Source of the DNA: Magnetospirillum sp. XM-1
GTDB lineage: Bacteria > Pseudomonadota > Alphaproteobacteria > Rhodospirillales > Magnetospirillaceae
Assembly (NCBI RefSeq): GCF_001511835.1
Contig: NZ_LN997848.1
Location: 2,384,001 to 2,448,000 of the forward strand
Direction: 5' to 3'
Length of the DNA: 64,000 bases
Both the position numbers and the translations under genes were made by a program. Every line of letters begins with the position of its first letter. Positions within the stretch are counted from its first letter, which is position 1. This document shows, piece after piece, positions 8,592 through 16,741 of this stretch. The notes beneath the pieces are model-generated. The model worked only from the letters and a program-made list of their open reading frames with translations, made no database searches and was not told the DNA's origin.

Positions 8592-9557
8592 ATGCCGCTT
8601 CCCCTGATCAACGATTACAAGGCAGCCATCGCCAACGCCAAAGGGCGTTTCGCGACCCTGGACGTCCGGCCGCATCTGGATGCCCGCTGCAGTCCGGTCT
8701 TCCTGGCGGGAAACTTCGCCGGGGTGTTCAAGATGGTGACCCCGGAGGGGGAGCATGTGGCGGTCAAATGCTTCACCCGCGAAGTCTCGGATCTGCCGCG
8801 CCGCTATGCCGCCGTGGCTAAGTTCTGCCGGACCGCCCAATGCCCCTATGTGGTGCCCCTGCGGTTTCTTCCGGCGGAGGTCTTCGTGACCTCCAGCGTC
8901 GCCCCCCATGCCGATTACGCTGTGGTGACCATGCCCTGGGTCGAGGGTCGGGGCCTGGGGGCCGTCGTCCAGATCCTGTGTCAGCGGGAAAACGCTCCCG
9001 CCCTGGCCGGATTGACCCGGGCGTGGAGTCGTCTGTGCCTGGATTTGCTGCAACGGGGCGTCGCCCATGGCGATCTGAAGCACGACAACGTCCTGGTCGG
9101 ACAGGATGGCGCCCTGAAGCTGATCGACTATGATTCCATGTATCTGCCGGAGTTGAAGGGGCTGGCCTCGACCATGCTGGGGGGCGTCAATTTCCAGCAC
9201 CCCCGGCGTGAGGTCCGGCATTTCGACGGGACCATCGACCATTTTTCCATGCTGGTGATTTTGCTGTCCCTGCGGGCCTTGACCTTCCAGCCCGATTTGC
9301 TGAAGCGTCATCACAACGGCGAGAATCTCGTCCTGACCAAAAGCGATTTCACCCGGCCGGACAGTTCGGATCTGTTGCGGCAATGGGCGCTCAGCCCGGA
9401 CTTCCATGTCCGCGACTGGACGGAACATCTGATCAAGGCTGCCAAGGCTCCTATGATCGGGATCGCCGCCATGGAAGCCCTATTGAAGGCGGCGGCAAAA
9501 GTCGAGGCCGTTCCGGCCAAGCCACCCACCAAACGACTCCTCTCATTTTTTTCCTGA
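8592..9557 (+). CDS. Protein kinase-like enzyme of the TerY-P-like triad (copy 1)
   Basis: A 321-residue eukaryotic-type protein kinase fold. Visible are a glycine-rich loop (GNFAGVFK, residues 40-47), the ATP lysine (AVKC, residue 59), the catalytic loop HGDLKHDN (Asp about 161) and a metal-binding IDYDS in place of the usual DFG. These make it a likely active but divergent kinase. Compared with its paralogue at 17659 it lacks the C-terminal tail of about 60 residues. IS5-like sequence begins immediately at the stop codon, so the C-terminus may have been trimmed by insertion. Downstream genes are transposons. Confidence 0.83.
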   Translation: MPLPLINDYKAAIANAKGRFATLDVRPHLDARCSPVFLAGNFAGVFKMVTPEGEHVAVKCFTREVSDLPRRYAAVAKFCRTAQCPYVVPLRFLPAEVFVTSSVAPHADYAVVTMPWVEGRGLGAVVQILCQRENAPALAGLTRAWSRLCLDLLQRGVAHGDLKHDNVLVGQDGALKLIDYDSMYLPELKGLASTMLGGVNFQHPRREVRHFDGTIDHFSMLVILLSLRALTFQPDLLKRHHNGENLVLTKSDFTRPDSSDLLRQWALSPDFHVRDWTEHLIKAAKAPMIGIAAMEALLKAAAKVEAVPAKPPTKRLLSFFS

Positions 9558-9652
9558 GGGCGCGGCAGCCATTGGATTTGACCGGATCGACGAGGGCCTG
9601 CCAGTCATAACCTCGGTCGCCGACAAATGCCTGATACCGACGAGCGCCCGGC
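9558..9652 (-). pseudogene. IS5-type transposase remnant, downstream half
   Basis: On the minus strand this encodes RRYQAFVGDRGYDWQAL, the GDRGYD motif being typical of IS5/IS427-group transposases. It is the continuation of the remnant at 10800-11045; the IS630 element sits between them. The left end abuts the kinase stop codon. Confidence 0.7.
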
Positions 9653-10799
9653 CTGACTCGAAAGGGCTTTCCCACTGAAGGCGGCCATGATTCCCTACGG
9701 CATTGACGAGTTGCGCAGGGGTAATGTGATGACGCTGAAGGTTTCGGAAGCGATGACTGCGGCAGATCTGCGGTCCTGGGCACGGCGCTGTGGCGACAGC
9801 CGGGCATCCACTCGGGCCTACGCCATTGCCAATGCGCTGGAAGGAATGGACCGCGCCGAGGCTGCCCGGCTGGCCGGACTGGAACGCCAAGCGTTGCGTG
9901 ACGCGGTGATCCGCTACAATGCCGAGGGCGTGTCCGGCCTGTTCAACCGTCCACGCGGCCGCCGTCCGGAATGGCTGACCGAGAGCGAACAGGCGACACT
10001 CGCCGCCGCAATCTTCAAGGGGCCGAAGCCCGAGGTGGATGGGGTCTGCACCTGGACCCGCGAGGCACTGGCGATCTGGATTTCGGTCAAGTTCGGCAAG
10101 ACAGTGCATCCCTCCAGCCTATCGCGCATCCTGCGGCGCATGGGGATGTCACGCCAGAAGGCTCGGCCGGTCCATCCCAAAACCGATGCCAAGGCGCAGG
10201 AGCGTTTTCAAAAAAAGGCCTTCGCGACGCCGTAACGGCGACGCAAATGGCCTACCCCGCCAAGCGGGTCACCCTGTGGTTCCAGGACGAGGCCCGTTTC
10301 GGGCAGAAAGGGCGGCTGTGCCATCGCTGGTGGCTCAAGGGCCAGCGCCCACCCGGCCTCTGCGACCATCGCTTCGACTGGACCTATATCTTCGCCGCCG
10401 CCCAACCTGCGACAGGCGACGCCTTCGCCCTCGTCCTGCCCGAAGTTTCCACCGAGGCCATGGATCTGTTCATGGCCGAATTCTCCAAAACTCTTCCCCC
10501 CGACGAGCACGCCCTGATGGTCGTCGATGGTGCGGGATGGCACACCAGCAAGACCCTGGCCATCCCCGACAACATCACACTCGTGCGCCTGCCGCCATAC
10601 TCGCCGGAACTCAACCCGGTCGAACGCATATGGTTGTTCCTGCGGGAACGCTTCCTCTCGCTCTGCGTCTGGCCGGACCAACCCGCCATCGTCCGGGCCT
10701 GTTGCGAGGCTTGGAACGCTCTCGTCGCCGAAACCGGCCGGATCAAGAGCCTCTGTTTCCAGCCCTGGATCAGAAAGGTCATCTCGTAGGCTCGCCGGT
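9653..10799 (+). mobile_element. IS630-family element inserted into an IS5-type remnant
   Basis: The two halves of one IS5-type transposase lie on either side of this block, so the block is an insertion. It carries one frameshifted IS630 transposase. The exact ends are estimated from where IS5-like coding stops; I could not identify the terminal repeats with certainty. Confidence 0.7.
9729..10789 (+). CDS. IS630-family transposase made by -1 frameshift
   Basis: DDE transposase encoded in two overlapping frames. The first frame (to 10235) holds helix-turn-helix DNA-binding domains; the second (to 10789) holds the catalytic domain with WFQDEARFG, the aspartate in VVDGAG and the glutamate in NPVERIW. 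A run of seven A at about 10210-10216 sits where the frames must be joined, and the shift needed is -1, as in programmed frameshifting of IS630 relatives. Start ATG 9729 is one of three close candidates. The element looks intact. Confidence 0.85.
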
Positions 10800-11045
10800 A
10801 TGAGCCGTCGGTAAGCCCTCAAGCATGGTCGGGGCCGCCGCCTTGTCGGAGGTTTTGCTAGGCGTTAGCAGCAATTTCACCGGCAATCCACGCACGTCCA
10901 CGATGGTATGGATTTTGGTACTCAGTCCTCCACGAGAACGGCTGATGGCGATATCCGCGCCCCCTTTTTACCCCCAGCGGCATGCTGTTGGGCGGGGCAC
11001 GACCTCCCATATAGAGTCTTGTCAGGAGGGGGGGATCTGCGCTAT
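10800..11045 (-). pseudogene. IS5-type transposase remnant, upstream half
   Basis: On the minus strand the frame reads ISRSRGGLSTKIHTIVDVRG followed by LPVKLLLTPSKTSDKAAAP, the classic central part of IS5 (IS427-group) transposases. It is cut at about 10800 by the IS630 element and resumes at 9652. No intact start is present. Confidence 0.8.
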
Positions 11046-11091
11046 TGAAGATGCGAGCTAATCGCACTACTTAATTGCGCTGGGTATTCCA

Positions 11092-12489
11092 ATGAAGAAG
11101 ATTGCCAGTTTGTCGAACGTTTTGGCTGGAGCCCTTGTCCTTCCCTCCCTCGTCCTTGCCGTATTACCTGCCGTTGCAGATGAAGTCGCTCCTGAGGTAG
11201 AAAAGGGGTTCTGGGATCGTGAGAAGCTGACCGGCGATTGGGGGGGGATTCGCACGGATCTGGCCGACAGGGGCGTCGAGTTGACCGCGACCTACACCGC
11301 GGAAACCCTTGGCAATCCCTCGGGCGGCATCAAGCGGCGCGCTGTTGGCGCGGCCCTTCTGCAAGGTGATCTGGACGTCAATCTGGATAAGCTGGTTGGG
11401 TGGCAGGGCGGCAAAATCCACGCTACAGCGTTCCATATCCAGGGCCGTCAGCTGACCTCCAACTTTATCGGCGGCCTGATCCCGGTCTCCAGTGTAGAGG
11501 CTGCGCCTTCCACCCGTCTGTTCTCGCTGTGGTTCGAGCAAAGCGTGCTCGATGACAGGGCTTCCCTGCGCTTCGGTCAGATCCCCATGCAGGAGGAGTT
11601 CTTCACCAGCACCTACGCGGCCTATATGGTGAACAGCGCTTTCGGCTGGCCAGCCATCTATGCCGCCAACATGCCATCGGGCGGTGGCGGCTATCCCCTG
11701 GCTAACATGGGCACCCGCCTGAAGGTCAAGCCCACCGAAGAGATCAGCCTGATGGCCGCTGTATTCTCCGGCAACGTGGCGCCTGGCACCAATGTGGGCA
11801 ACGATGCCCAGAAGCGCAATCGCAGCGGCACGGATTTCTCCTTCGATTCTCCCCCGGTATGGTTCGGTGAGGCTGCCTATTCCATCAACCAGGACAAGGA
11901 CTCGCTAGGACTGCCAGCGACTTTCAAGCTTGGTGGCTGGTATTACAACGGCCGGACTGCCGATCAGCATTTCGACAATACCGGCCTGTCCCTGGGCAGC
12001 GGCGCAAGCTCGGGCGTCGCCCGGAATCTGCATGGCAACTGGGCCGTTTACGGCATCGTCGATCACATGCTGTGGAAGCGCGAAGGCACGGTGGACAGCG
12101 GGGTCGGCGCCTTCTTCCGCACGACATACATGCCTGACGACCGCAATCAGATGTCCTATTGGCTTGATACCGGCCTGACCCTGAAGGGGACCTTCGAGGG
12201 GCGTGATGACGACATCACCGGCATCTCGTTCGCCTATGGCAAGATGAGTGACGAACTGGCGTCGCGCGATGCCGATGCTCGCCGCTTTGGCACCGCCACC
12301 GCGCCGGATCACGACTTCGAATCCGTGGTCGAGATCATGTACAGCTACGCCGTCACCCCTTGGTGGTCCGTTACCGGTTTTGGCCAGTACCTGTTCCATC
12401 CGGGCGGCACCACCACCTTGCCCGAGAACACCTCCAAGACCATTCCCGATGCCAGCGTGCTGGGCCTCAGGACCTCTTTCAAGCTTTAG
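11092..12489 (+). CDS. OprB-family carbohydrate-type outer-membrane porin
   Basis: A 465-residue outer-membrane beta-barrel. An N-terminal signal peptide (MKKIASLSNVLAGALVLPSL, cleavage after AVLPAVADE) is followed by the OprB opening motif around GFWDREKLTGDWGGIRTDL, alternating aromatic beta strands and a C-terminal strand ending LRTSFKL. The family usually passes sugars; here the next genes are feoA and feoB, so a role in supplying iron or solutes to the periplasm is possible but unproven. The gene is 75 bases from the feoA start with a hairpin between them, so it may be cotranscribed. Confidence 0.85.
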   Translation: MKKIASLSNVLAGALVLPSLVLAVLPAVADEVAPEVEKGFWDREKLTGDWGGIRTDLADRGVELTATYTAETLGNPSGGIKRRAVGAALLQGDLDVNLDKLVGWQGGKIHATAFHIQGRQLTSNFIGGLIPVSSVEAAPSTRLFSLWFEQSVLDDRASLRFGQIPMQEEFFTSTYAAYMVNSAFGWPAIYAANMPSGGGGYPLANMGTRLKVKPTEEISLMAAVFSGNVAPGTNVGNDAQKRNRSGTDFSFDSPPVWFGEAAYSINQDKDSLGLPATFKLGGWYYNGRTADQHFDNTGLSLGSGASSGVARNLHGNWAVYGIVDHMLWKREGTVDSGVGAFFRTTYMPDDRNQMSYWLDTGLTLKGTFEGRDDDITGISFAYGKMSDELASRDADARRFGTATAPDHDFESVVEIMYSYAVTPWWSVTGFGQYLFHPGGTTTLPENTSKTIPDASVLGLRTSFKL

Positions 12490-12502
12490 CCGTTTTCGTG
12501 CC

Positions 12503-12534
12503 GGCCCTGGACAGCCAGAAAATCATCCAGGGCC
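12503..12534 (+). promoter_or_regulatory. Hairpin between porin and feoA
   Basis: Perfect 9-bp arms GGCCCTGGA (12503-12511) and TCCAGGGCC (12526-12534) with a 14-base loop. It has no T-run. It could protect or attenuate the transcript between the porin and feoAB. Confidence 0.45.
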
Positions 12535-12563
12535 GCGATACCATGTTTCAGAGGAGTCGTCCC

Positions 12564-12818
12564 GTGGCGCAGCAGATGAATTCCGACACTCTCACCCTTG
12601 CCGACCTTCGCCCCGAGCAGCAGGGTGAGATCGTCAAGATCGAAACCGAGGACGGCGTTTTCAAGCGTCGCATGCAGTCTCTTGGCGTAGTGGCCGGTAC
12701 TCCCGTCACCTTGGATCGTTCGGCCCCGTTAGGTGATCCGCGCATCTACAGCCTGATGGGCTACAGCCTGGGCCTGCGCAATGCCGAGGCCCAGCAGATC
12801 CGCATCCGCGTCAAATAA
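12564..12818 (+). CDS. feoA: FeoA, SH3-like accessory protein of ferrous iron uptake
   Basis: An 84-residue cytoplasmic SH3-fold protein. It shows the FeoA pattern: TLADLRPEQQGEI at the start, a RRMQSLGVVAGTPV segment in the middle and a C-terminal GYSLGLRNAEAQQIRI strand. FeoA partners FeoB at the inner membrane. I chose GTG 12564 because GAGGAG (12551-12556) is seven bases upstream; ATG 12543 and ATG 12576 are alternatives. It is 35 bases upstream of feoB. Within a magnetosome region this matches the feoAB1 unit known from Magnetospirillum, which supports magnetite formation. Confidence 0.88.
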   Translation: MAQQMNSDTLTLADLRPEQQGEIVKIETEDGVFKRRMQSLGVVAGTPVTLDRSAPLGDPRIYSLMGYSLGLRNAEAQQIRIRVK

Positions 12819-12853
12819 TCACCCCACCGACCTCGATCCAAGGGTAGCCGCAC

Positions 12854-14968
12854 ATGAAATCCCCCGTCACCGTGGCACTGGTGGGTAACCCCAATGCCGG
12901 TTCCACCAGCTTGTTCAATGCCCTGACGGGCGCCCAATCCGCCGTCGCCAATTATCAACGGGTGACCACCTCTTTGAATGTGCGCGAGATCACCCATGGC
13001 GGGGTCAAGTTACGCATCGTCGATGTGCCGGGCATTTTCTCGACCTCGTCGCAATCGCCGGAGGAGAAGGTCGGCTGCGACTATATTCACGGCGAGGAAC
13101 CCGACATCATCGTCAATGTGCTGGATTCCGGTCATCTGGACCGCAGCCTGTTCCTGACCACCCAGCTGATCGAGACTGGGCTGCCCCGCATCACCGTGCT
13201 GAACATGATGGATGAGGTCCGGCGGGCCGGTATTCGCATCGACACCGCCCTATTGGCCTCGGCCCTCGGGTCGCCGGTGGTGGAGACCTGCGCCCTGAAG
13301 AAGGAGGGCATCGACGCCCTGCTGGACGCGGTGGCGGCCATGGCCTCGGCAACCCCCGCCGCCGCCCCGTTGCGGCTGCACTATGACAGCCATCTGGAGG
13401 CGGCCATCGAGCGCGTCCAGCAGCATCTGTCCAAGCTGCACCCCCAGGAGCTGAGCCCGGTGCGCTCGCGCTGGCTGGCCATCAAGATGCTGGAAGGCGA
13501 TGACGAGGTTCTGCGCCACGAAAGCAACCATGTCGAACTGGTCGAGGAGATCAAGGGCGAGCAATCGGCCCTGGCCCACGAGCATGATGAAGATACCGCC
13601 AGCCTGTTGGCCTCGGCCCGCTTCGCCTTTTCCAACGGCCTGCTGCGCGAAGTCCGCCAGCAGGAGGGCGATCCCACCGCCGGGTTCAAGCTGACCCGTA
13701 TCCTCGACGATTTCTTCCTGAACCGCACCCTGGGCCTGCCTTTGCTGCTGGGCATCTTGTGGGTGATGTTCGAGGCTACATTCAGCCTGGGCGCCATTCC
13801 CACCGACTGGATCAAGGCCGGGGTGCAACTGGCCACCGATCTGGTGGACAAGACCCTGCCCGAGGGCATGTTCCATGATCTGGTGGTCAACGGCGTCATG
13901 GCCGGCGTCGGCGGAACCATCGTATTCCTGCCCAATATCGTAATCTTGTTCTTCTTCATGGCCATTCTCAGCGGCACCGGCTATCTGGCCCGCGCCAGCT
14001 TCCTGATGGACCGGGTGATGCACCATTTCGGCCTGCACGGCACTACCCTGATCCCCATGGTGGCCGGGTTCGGCTGCAATGTCCCCGCCGTCATGGCCAC
14101 CCGCGTCATCACCAATAAGCGGGCGCGTCTGATCGCCATGCTGATCGCGCCGTTCATGAACTGCTCGGCCCGACTGCCGGTCTTCATCCTGTTTGCCGGA
14201 GCTTTCTTCGCCGATATCGCCGGGACCGTGGTCTTCGCCATGTATATGCTGTCCCTGGTCGCCGCCATGGTCTCGGCGGTGTTGCTGAACCGCATCATCC
14301 CCGGCAGCGGTGGCGACGCCTTCGTGATGGAACTGCCGCCCTATCGTCTGCCGACCCTGCATTCGGTGCTGCACCATATGTGGGACAGCGCTCAGGGCTT
14401 CGTCGCCAAGGTCACCGGCGTTATCCTGGTGGGCTCCATCGTGATCTGGTTCCTCCAGGAATTCCCCCGCGACATCACCTATTCCCAGGATTTCGAGACC
14501 GTCATCGCCGAACAGACCGCGCTTCCCGACAGCCCGGAAAAGGAAACAGCGCTGAAGACGCTGAAAAGTGCCCAGGCGCAGGAGAAACTGGAAAAGAGCT
14601 ATCTGGGGCGTTCGGCCATCGCGGTGACGCCGCTGTTCCAGCCGCTGGGCTTTTCCTGGCGGGATTCTGCGGCCATCATGACCGGCTTTGTCGCCAAGGA
14701 AGTGGTGGTGGCGACCTATGCCGTCATCTATGCCCAGGAGAAGGGGTCTGACCAGCTGACCGAGACCTTGAGGGGCGCCATGCCGCCCGCCACGGCCATC
14801 GCCTTCATGATCTTCACCTTGCTCTACGCGCCTTGCCTGTCGACCATCGCCATCATCGGCAAGGAGGCGCAGAGCTGGCGGTGGGCCGGGTTCTCGGTGG
14901 CCTATTCCCTGACCTTCGCCTGGCTGCTGGCCCTGGCCGCCAGCCGGATCGGCGGGACATTCTTGTAG
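12854..14968 (+). CDS. feoB: FeoB, ferrous iron transporter with altered P-loop
   Basis: A 704-residue inner-membrane Fe(II) transporter with an N-terminal G-protein domain (about 1-270) and a C-terminal multi-helix channel domain containing the two inverted Gate regions (around LARASFLMDRVMH and GFGCNVPA). G3 (DVPG) and G4 (NMMD) are present. G1 reads GNPNAGSTS, so the lysine of the usual GNPNxGK(S/T) is replaced by serine; this residue normally holds the GTP phosphates. G2 (YQRVTTS) also differs from the common form. Transport residues look intact, so it may still be functional with altered nucleotide use. Follows feoA directly. Confidence 0.92.
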   Translation: MKSPVTVALVGNPNAGSTSLFNALTGAQSAVANYQRVTTSLNVREITHGGVKLRIVDVPGIFSTSSQSPEEKVGCDYIHGEEPDIIVNVLDSGHLDRSLFLTTQLIETGLPRITVLNMMDEVRRAGIRIDTALLASALGSPVVETCALKKEGIDALLDAVAAMASATPAAAPLRLHYDSHLEAAIERVQQHLSKLHPQELSPVRSRWLAIKMLEGDDEVLRHESNHVELVEEIKGEQSALAHEHDEDTASLLASARFAFSNGLLREVRQQEGDPTAGFKLTRILDDFFLNRTLGLPLLLGILWVMFEATFSLGAIPTDWIKAGVQLATDLVDKTLPEGMFHDLVVNGVMAGVGGTIVFLPNIVILFFFMAILSGTGYLARASFLMDRVMHHFGLHGTTLIPMVAGFGCNVPAVMATRVITNKRARLIAMLIAPFMNCSARLPVFILFAGAFFADIAGTVVFAMYMLSLVAAMVSAVLLNRIIPGSGGDAFVMELPPYRLPTLHSVLHHMWDSAQGFVAKVTGVILVGSIVIWFLQEFPRDITYSQDFETVIAEQTALPDSPEKETALKTLKSAQAQEKLEKSYLGRSAIAVTPLFQPLGFSWRDSAAIMTGFVAKEVVVATYAVIYAQEKGSDQLTETLRGAMPPATAIAFMIFTLLYAPCLSTIAIIGKEAQSWRWAGFSVAYSLTFAWLLALAASRIGGTFL

Positions 14969-14977
14969 GCTTGTTCG

Positions 14978-15000
14978 GGTGGCGGAGTTGCTCCGCCACC
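14978..15000. terminator. Hairpin after feoB
   Basis: Ten-base perfect arms GGTGGCGGAG and CTCCGCCACC with a TTG loop lie between feoB and the Cys-rich microprotein. No T-run follows, so it may be a partial terminator or an RNA stabiliser. Confidence 0.5.
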
Positions 15001-15024
15001 TCCTGATGAAAGAAGCGTTGCGCC

Positions 15025-15198
15025 ATGGCTTGGGGATCACTCTGGGATATAGGCGCCATTACCGTCGTGGGAGCGGGGGCGGCCTTCGTGGTCATCCGTC
15101 ATCTGTGGCGGATGTGGCGGCCGTCCGACGGAGCGTCGTGTGGCGGTGGATGCAGTTGCGGCGCCAAGCGAAACGGCGACCGCACCGATTGTGGCTGA
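15025..15198 (+). CDS. FeoB-associated Cys-rich membrane microprotein
   Basis: A 57-residue protein: MAWGSLWDIGAITV leads into one transmembrane helix (about residues 8-27), a short basic stretch (RHLWRMWR) and a cysteine-rich tail CGGGCSCG with a final Cys at residue 56. Size, position directly behind feoB and layout match the FeoB-associated Cys-rich membrane protein family. The tail may bind iron or act in redox; that is inference. The gene is short enough to be missed by ordinary annotation. Confidence 0.7.
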   Translation: MAWGSLWDIGAITVVGAGAAFVVIRHLWRMWRPSDGASCGGGCSCGAKRNGDRTDCG

Positions 15199-15220
15199 CC
15201 CCCGCCATGGGGATGCGGCA

Positions 15221-15370
15221 ATGATCTCTCGCGATCAACTGCCTCGGAACGGCAGGCTGAAGATAGGCATTCTGCTGGGGTTGGCTGCCGTGGCCATGGG
15301 CATTATCGAAATTGTCGATAACGGCCCCGCCTTGCTGCGCGGCACCCTCGATTGGTGGCGCCGGATGTGA
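15221..15370 (+). CDS. Small single-helix membrane protein downstream of feoB
   Basis: A 49-residue reading frame with one hydrophobic helix (LKIGILLGLAAVAMGIIEIV) and a short charged C-terminus ending in DWWRRM. The start is uncertain: ATG 15221 is chosen because it precedes the helix, while GTG 15140 in the same frame would overlap the Cys-rich gene. Function unknown. It ends 26 bases before a strong terminator that closes the feo transcript. Confidence 0.45.
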   Translation: MISRDQLPRNGRLKIGILLGLAAVAMGIIEIVDNGPALLRGTLDWWRRM

Positions 15371-15396
15371 CCAGAAACGCCCCACAAAAACGCCAA

Positions 15397-15428
15397 CGCC
15401 GAGATGACACCATGGAGTCATCTCGGCG
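15397..15428. terminator. Bidirectional terminator between feo genes and MamF-like gene
   Basis: Perfect 12-bp arms (CGCCGAGATGAC at 15397-15408, GTCATCTCGGCG at 15417-15428) with an 8-base loop lie between convergent genes. No clear T-run, but position and stability support termination. Confidence 0.7.
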
Positions 15429-15449
15429 CGGCGGATCCGTTCAGCAGTC

Positions 15450-15785
15450 TCAGATACGGTCGGCGATATATCCGACCAGCGGCAGCTTCCAGGCGCGGCG
15501 GAACGCCACCGAGGCCAGCCCGGCCACCGACAGCACGAGAACCAGCATGGACGAGAAGCCGAAGAACCACTTTCCGATGCCGGGAATTTCCAGGACGAAC
15601 ATGGAAAGGACCGCGACCATCCACAGCACCAGCCCTTGCTTGGCATGGAACTGAACGTATTCGTCATCCTTGTTGCGCATCAAAGGCACAAAACAAAGAA
15701 TGCCGAGATAGCTGAGGGCAGCCATCACCAGCGGCTTGTAACTGGTTCCGGTTTCTTGCGACAACCCGATAGTCTGTGCGGTCAT
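15450..15785 (-). CDS. MamF/MmsF-like magnetosome membrane protein
   Basis: A 111-residue protein with three hydrophobic helices of the MamF/MmsF type (Tic20/DUF4870-like). It has the conserved [12 protein letters not shown], a charged [14 protein letters not shown] loop and a C-terminal [14 protein letters not shown]. In Magnetospirillum, MamF and MmsF sit in the magnetosome membrane and MmsF promotes crystal growth and shape. Here the gene is outside the mamGFDC and mms6 operons, 11 bases downstream of an Mms5-like gene and cotranscribed with it. Assignment to the family is firm; which paralogue is not certain. Confidence 0.85.
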   Translation of the reverse strand: MTAQTIGLSQETGTSYKPLVMAALSYLGILCFVPLMRNKDDEYVQFHAKQGLVLWMVAVLSMFVLEIPGIGKWFFGFSSMLVLVLSVAGLASVAFRRAWKLPLVGYIADRI

Positions 15786-15796
15786 TTCGTCCTCCT

Positions 15797-16414
15797 TCAG
15801 ACGGCTTCGGCCGCAGCCGGCTCGGCATTGCGGTTCTTGTAATATCCATAGAGGGCGATGGCGCCCGCCACTCCGACCACGCCCAGCAGCACCGGCCCCC
15901 AGGCGCCGAGACCCAGACCCAGACCCAAGCTGACGCCCTTGGCGGACAGCATGGCGCTGCTGCTGGTTGCGGCGGCGATGGGGCTGGCAGTGACCGAAGC
16001 ACCCGTGGCGGCACCCGCTGCGGCACCGGCTCCACCGGCGGCAACCATGGCCTTGCCCTTGACGCCGGTCGCGGCGACCTTGGTGGCTGCGCCAGTTCCC
16101 TTGGCGGCCATGGCCGCCTGATTAGCGCCACCAGCAGCCGTCTTGGCCCCGGCGGCCTTCATGCCCGCGGCCTTGGCGGTCACCGCCTCGCGCTCAACCT
16201 CTGCCGCGGCAGCCTTAGCCGCCCCGGTCTTGGCCGCGGCGCCATTGGCGGCGCCGGCCTTGGCCCCACCGGCCTTCATGCCGGCAGCCTGGGCGGCGCC
16301 CTCACGTTCGATTTCCGGAGCCGCCGCTGCAGCCATGGCCGCGCCGCCAGCTGCGGGAGCGGCTGCGTTCGCGGCGGCGCCACCAGCCATACCTGTTGCC
16401 ATCTGTGCAGCCAT
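15797..16414 (-). CDS. mms5: Mms5/MamD-like magnetosome protein with Leu-Gly repeat
   Basis: A 205-residue, very alanine/glycine/lysine-rich protein. Most of its length is low-complexity A-G-K sequence with recurring [10 protein letters not shown] and EIEREGAAQ / EVEREAVTA units. Near the C-terminus is the magnetosome signature [13 protein letters not shown] followed by one helix and the charged [11 protein letters not shown] tail. This LG repeat occurs in Mms6, MamD (Mms7) and Mms5, proteins bound tightly to the magnetite crystal. Start ATG 16414 follows AGAGGAG. First gene of a two-gene unit with the MamF-like gene. The exact name (Mms5 rather than MamD) is by length and neighbourhood and is less certain. 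Confidence 0.82.
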   Translation of the reverse strand: MAAQMATGMAGGAAANAAAPAAGGAAMAAAAAPEIEREGAAQAAGMKAGGAKAGAANGAAAKTGAAKAAAAEVEREAVTAKAAGMKAAGAKTAAGGANQAAMAAKGTGAATKVAATGVKGKAMVAAGGAGAAAGAATGASVTASPIAAATSSSAMLSAKGVSLGLGLGLGAWGPVLLGVVGVAGAIALYGYYKNRNAEPAAAEAV

Positions 16415-16741
16415 AACCTAACTCCTCTGGGAAAGAGAAAAATACATACATGTCTTGTTGCACAAATTCGCCTGCTCGACAATAGTCGGCAAGAGCATAA
16501 CAATATCTTGCCAACAAAAGATCTTAATAATCACTCTCATCTTCGCGCTTTTGCCGTCAGCACTTCCTGCTGTTTTGCCCAAAAATTTGATGGAGCCATA
16601 GTCTTTGCTAAAGTGATGGCGCGTGAGATTCAGGGCCTCCGGTTGTTCCATGATCAAGGCTCCGGATATGAACTGATTTCGTCGGCAGAGATCCCCTCCA
16701 GCGTAAATCCTACCGTTGTTCAACCACAGGAGACGTGATCC
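16415..16741. promoter_or_regulatory. Divergent intergenic region between mms5-like and TerY-like copy 2
   Basis: A 327-base non-coding stretch that is clearly richer in A/T than its surroundings and separates two divergent genes. It must carry both promoters. I see ribosome-binding sites at both ends (AGAGGAG facing left, CAGGAG facing right) but cannot place promoter boxes with confidence. Confidence 0.5.

Noticed and set aside
9558..11045. Two separate IS5-type insertions on both sides of the IS630 element
   Set aside because: The two fragments encode consecutive parts of one transposase in the same orientation, so one interrupted copy is simpler.
13250..15040. 596-residue minus-strand open frame opposite feoB
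   Set aside because: Composition (Gln, Gly, His, Asp) is that of an antisense frame; feoB motifs on the plus strand are clear.
15776..16738. 320-residue plus-strand frame opposite the mms5-like gene
   Set aside because: It is the mirror of a low-complexity Ala/Gly gene and runs across a divergent promoter region.
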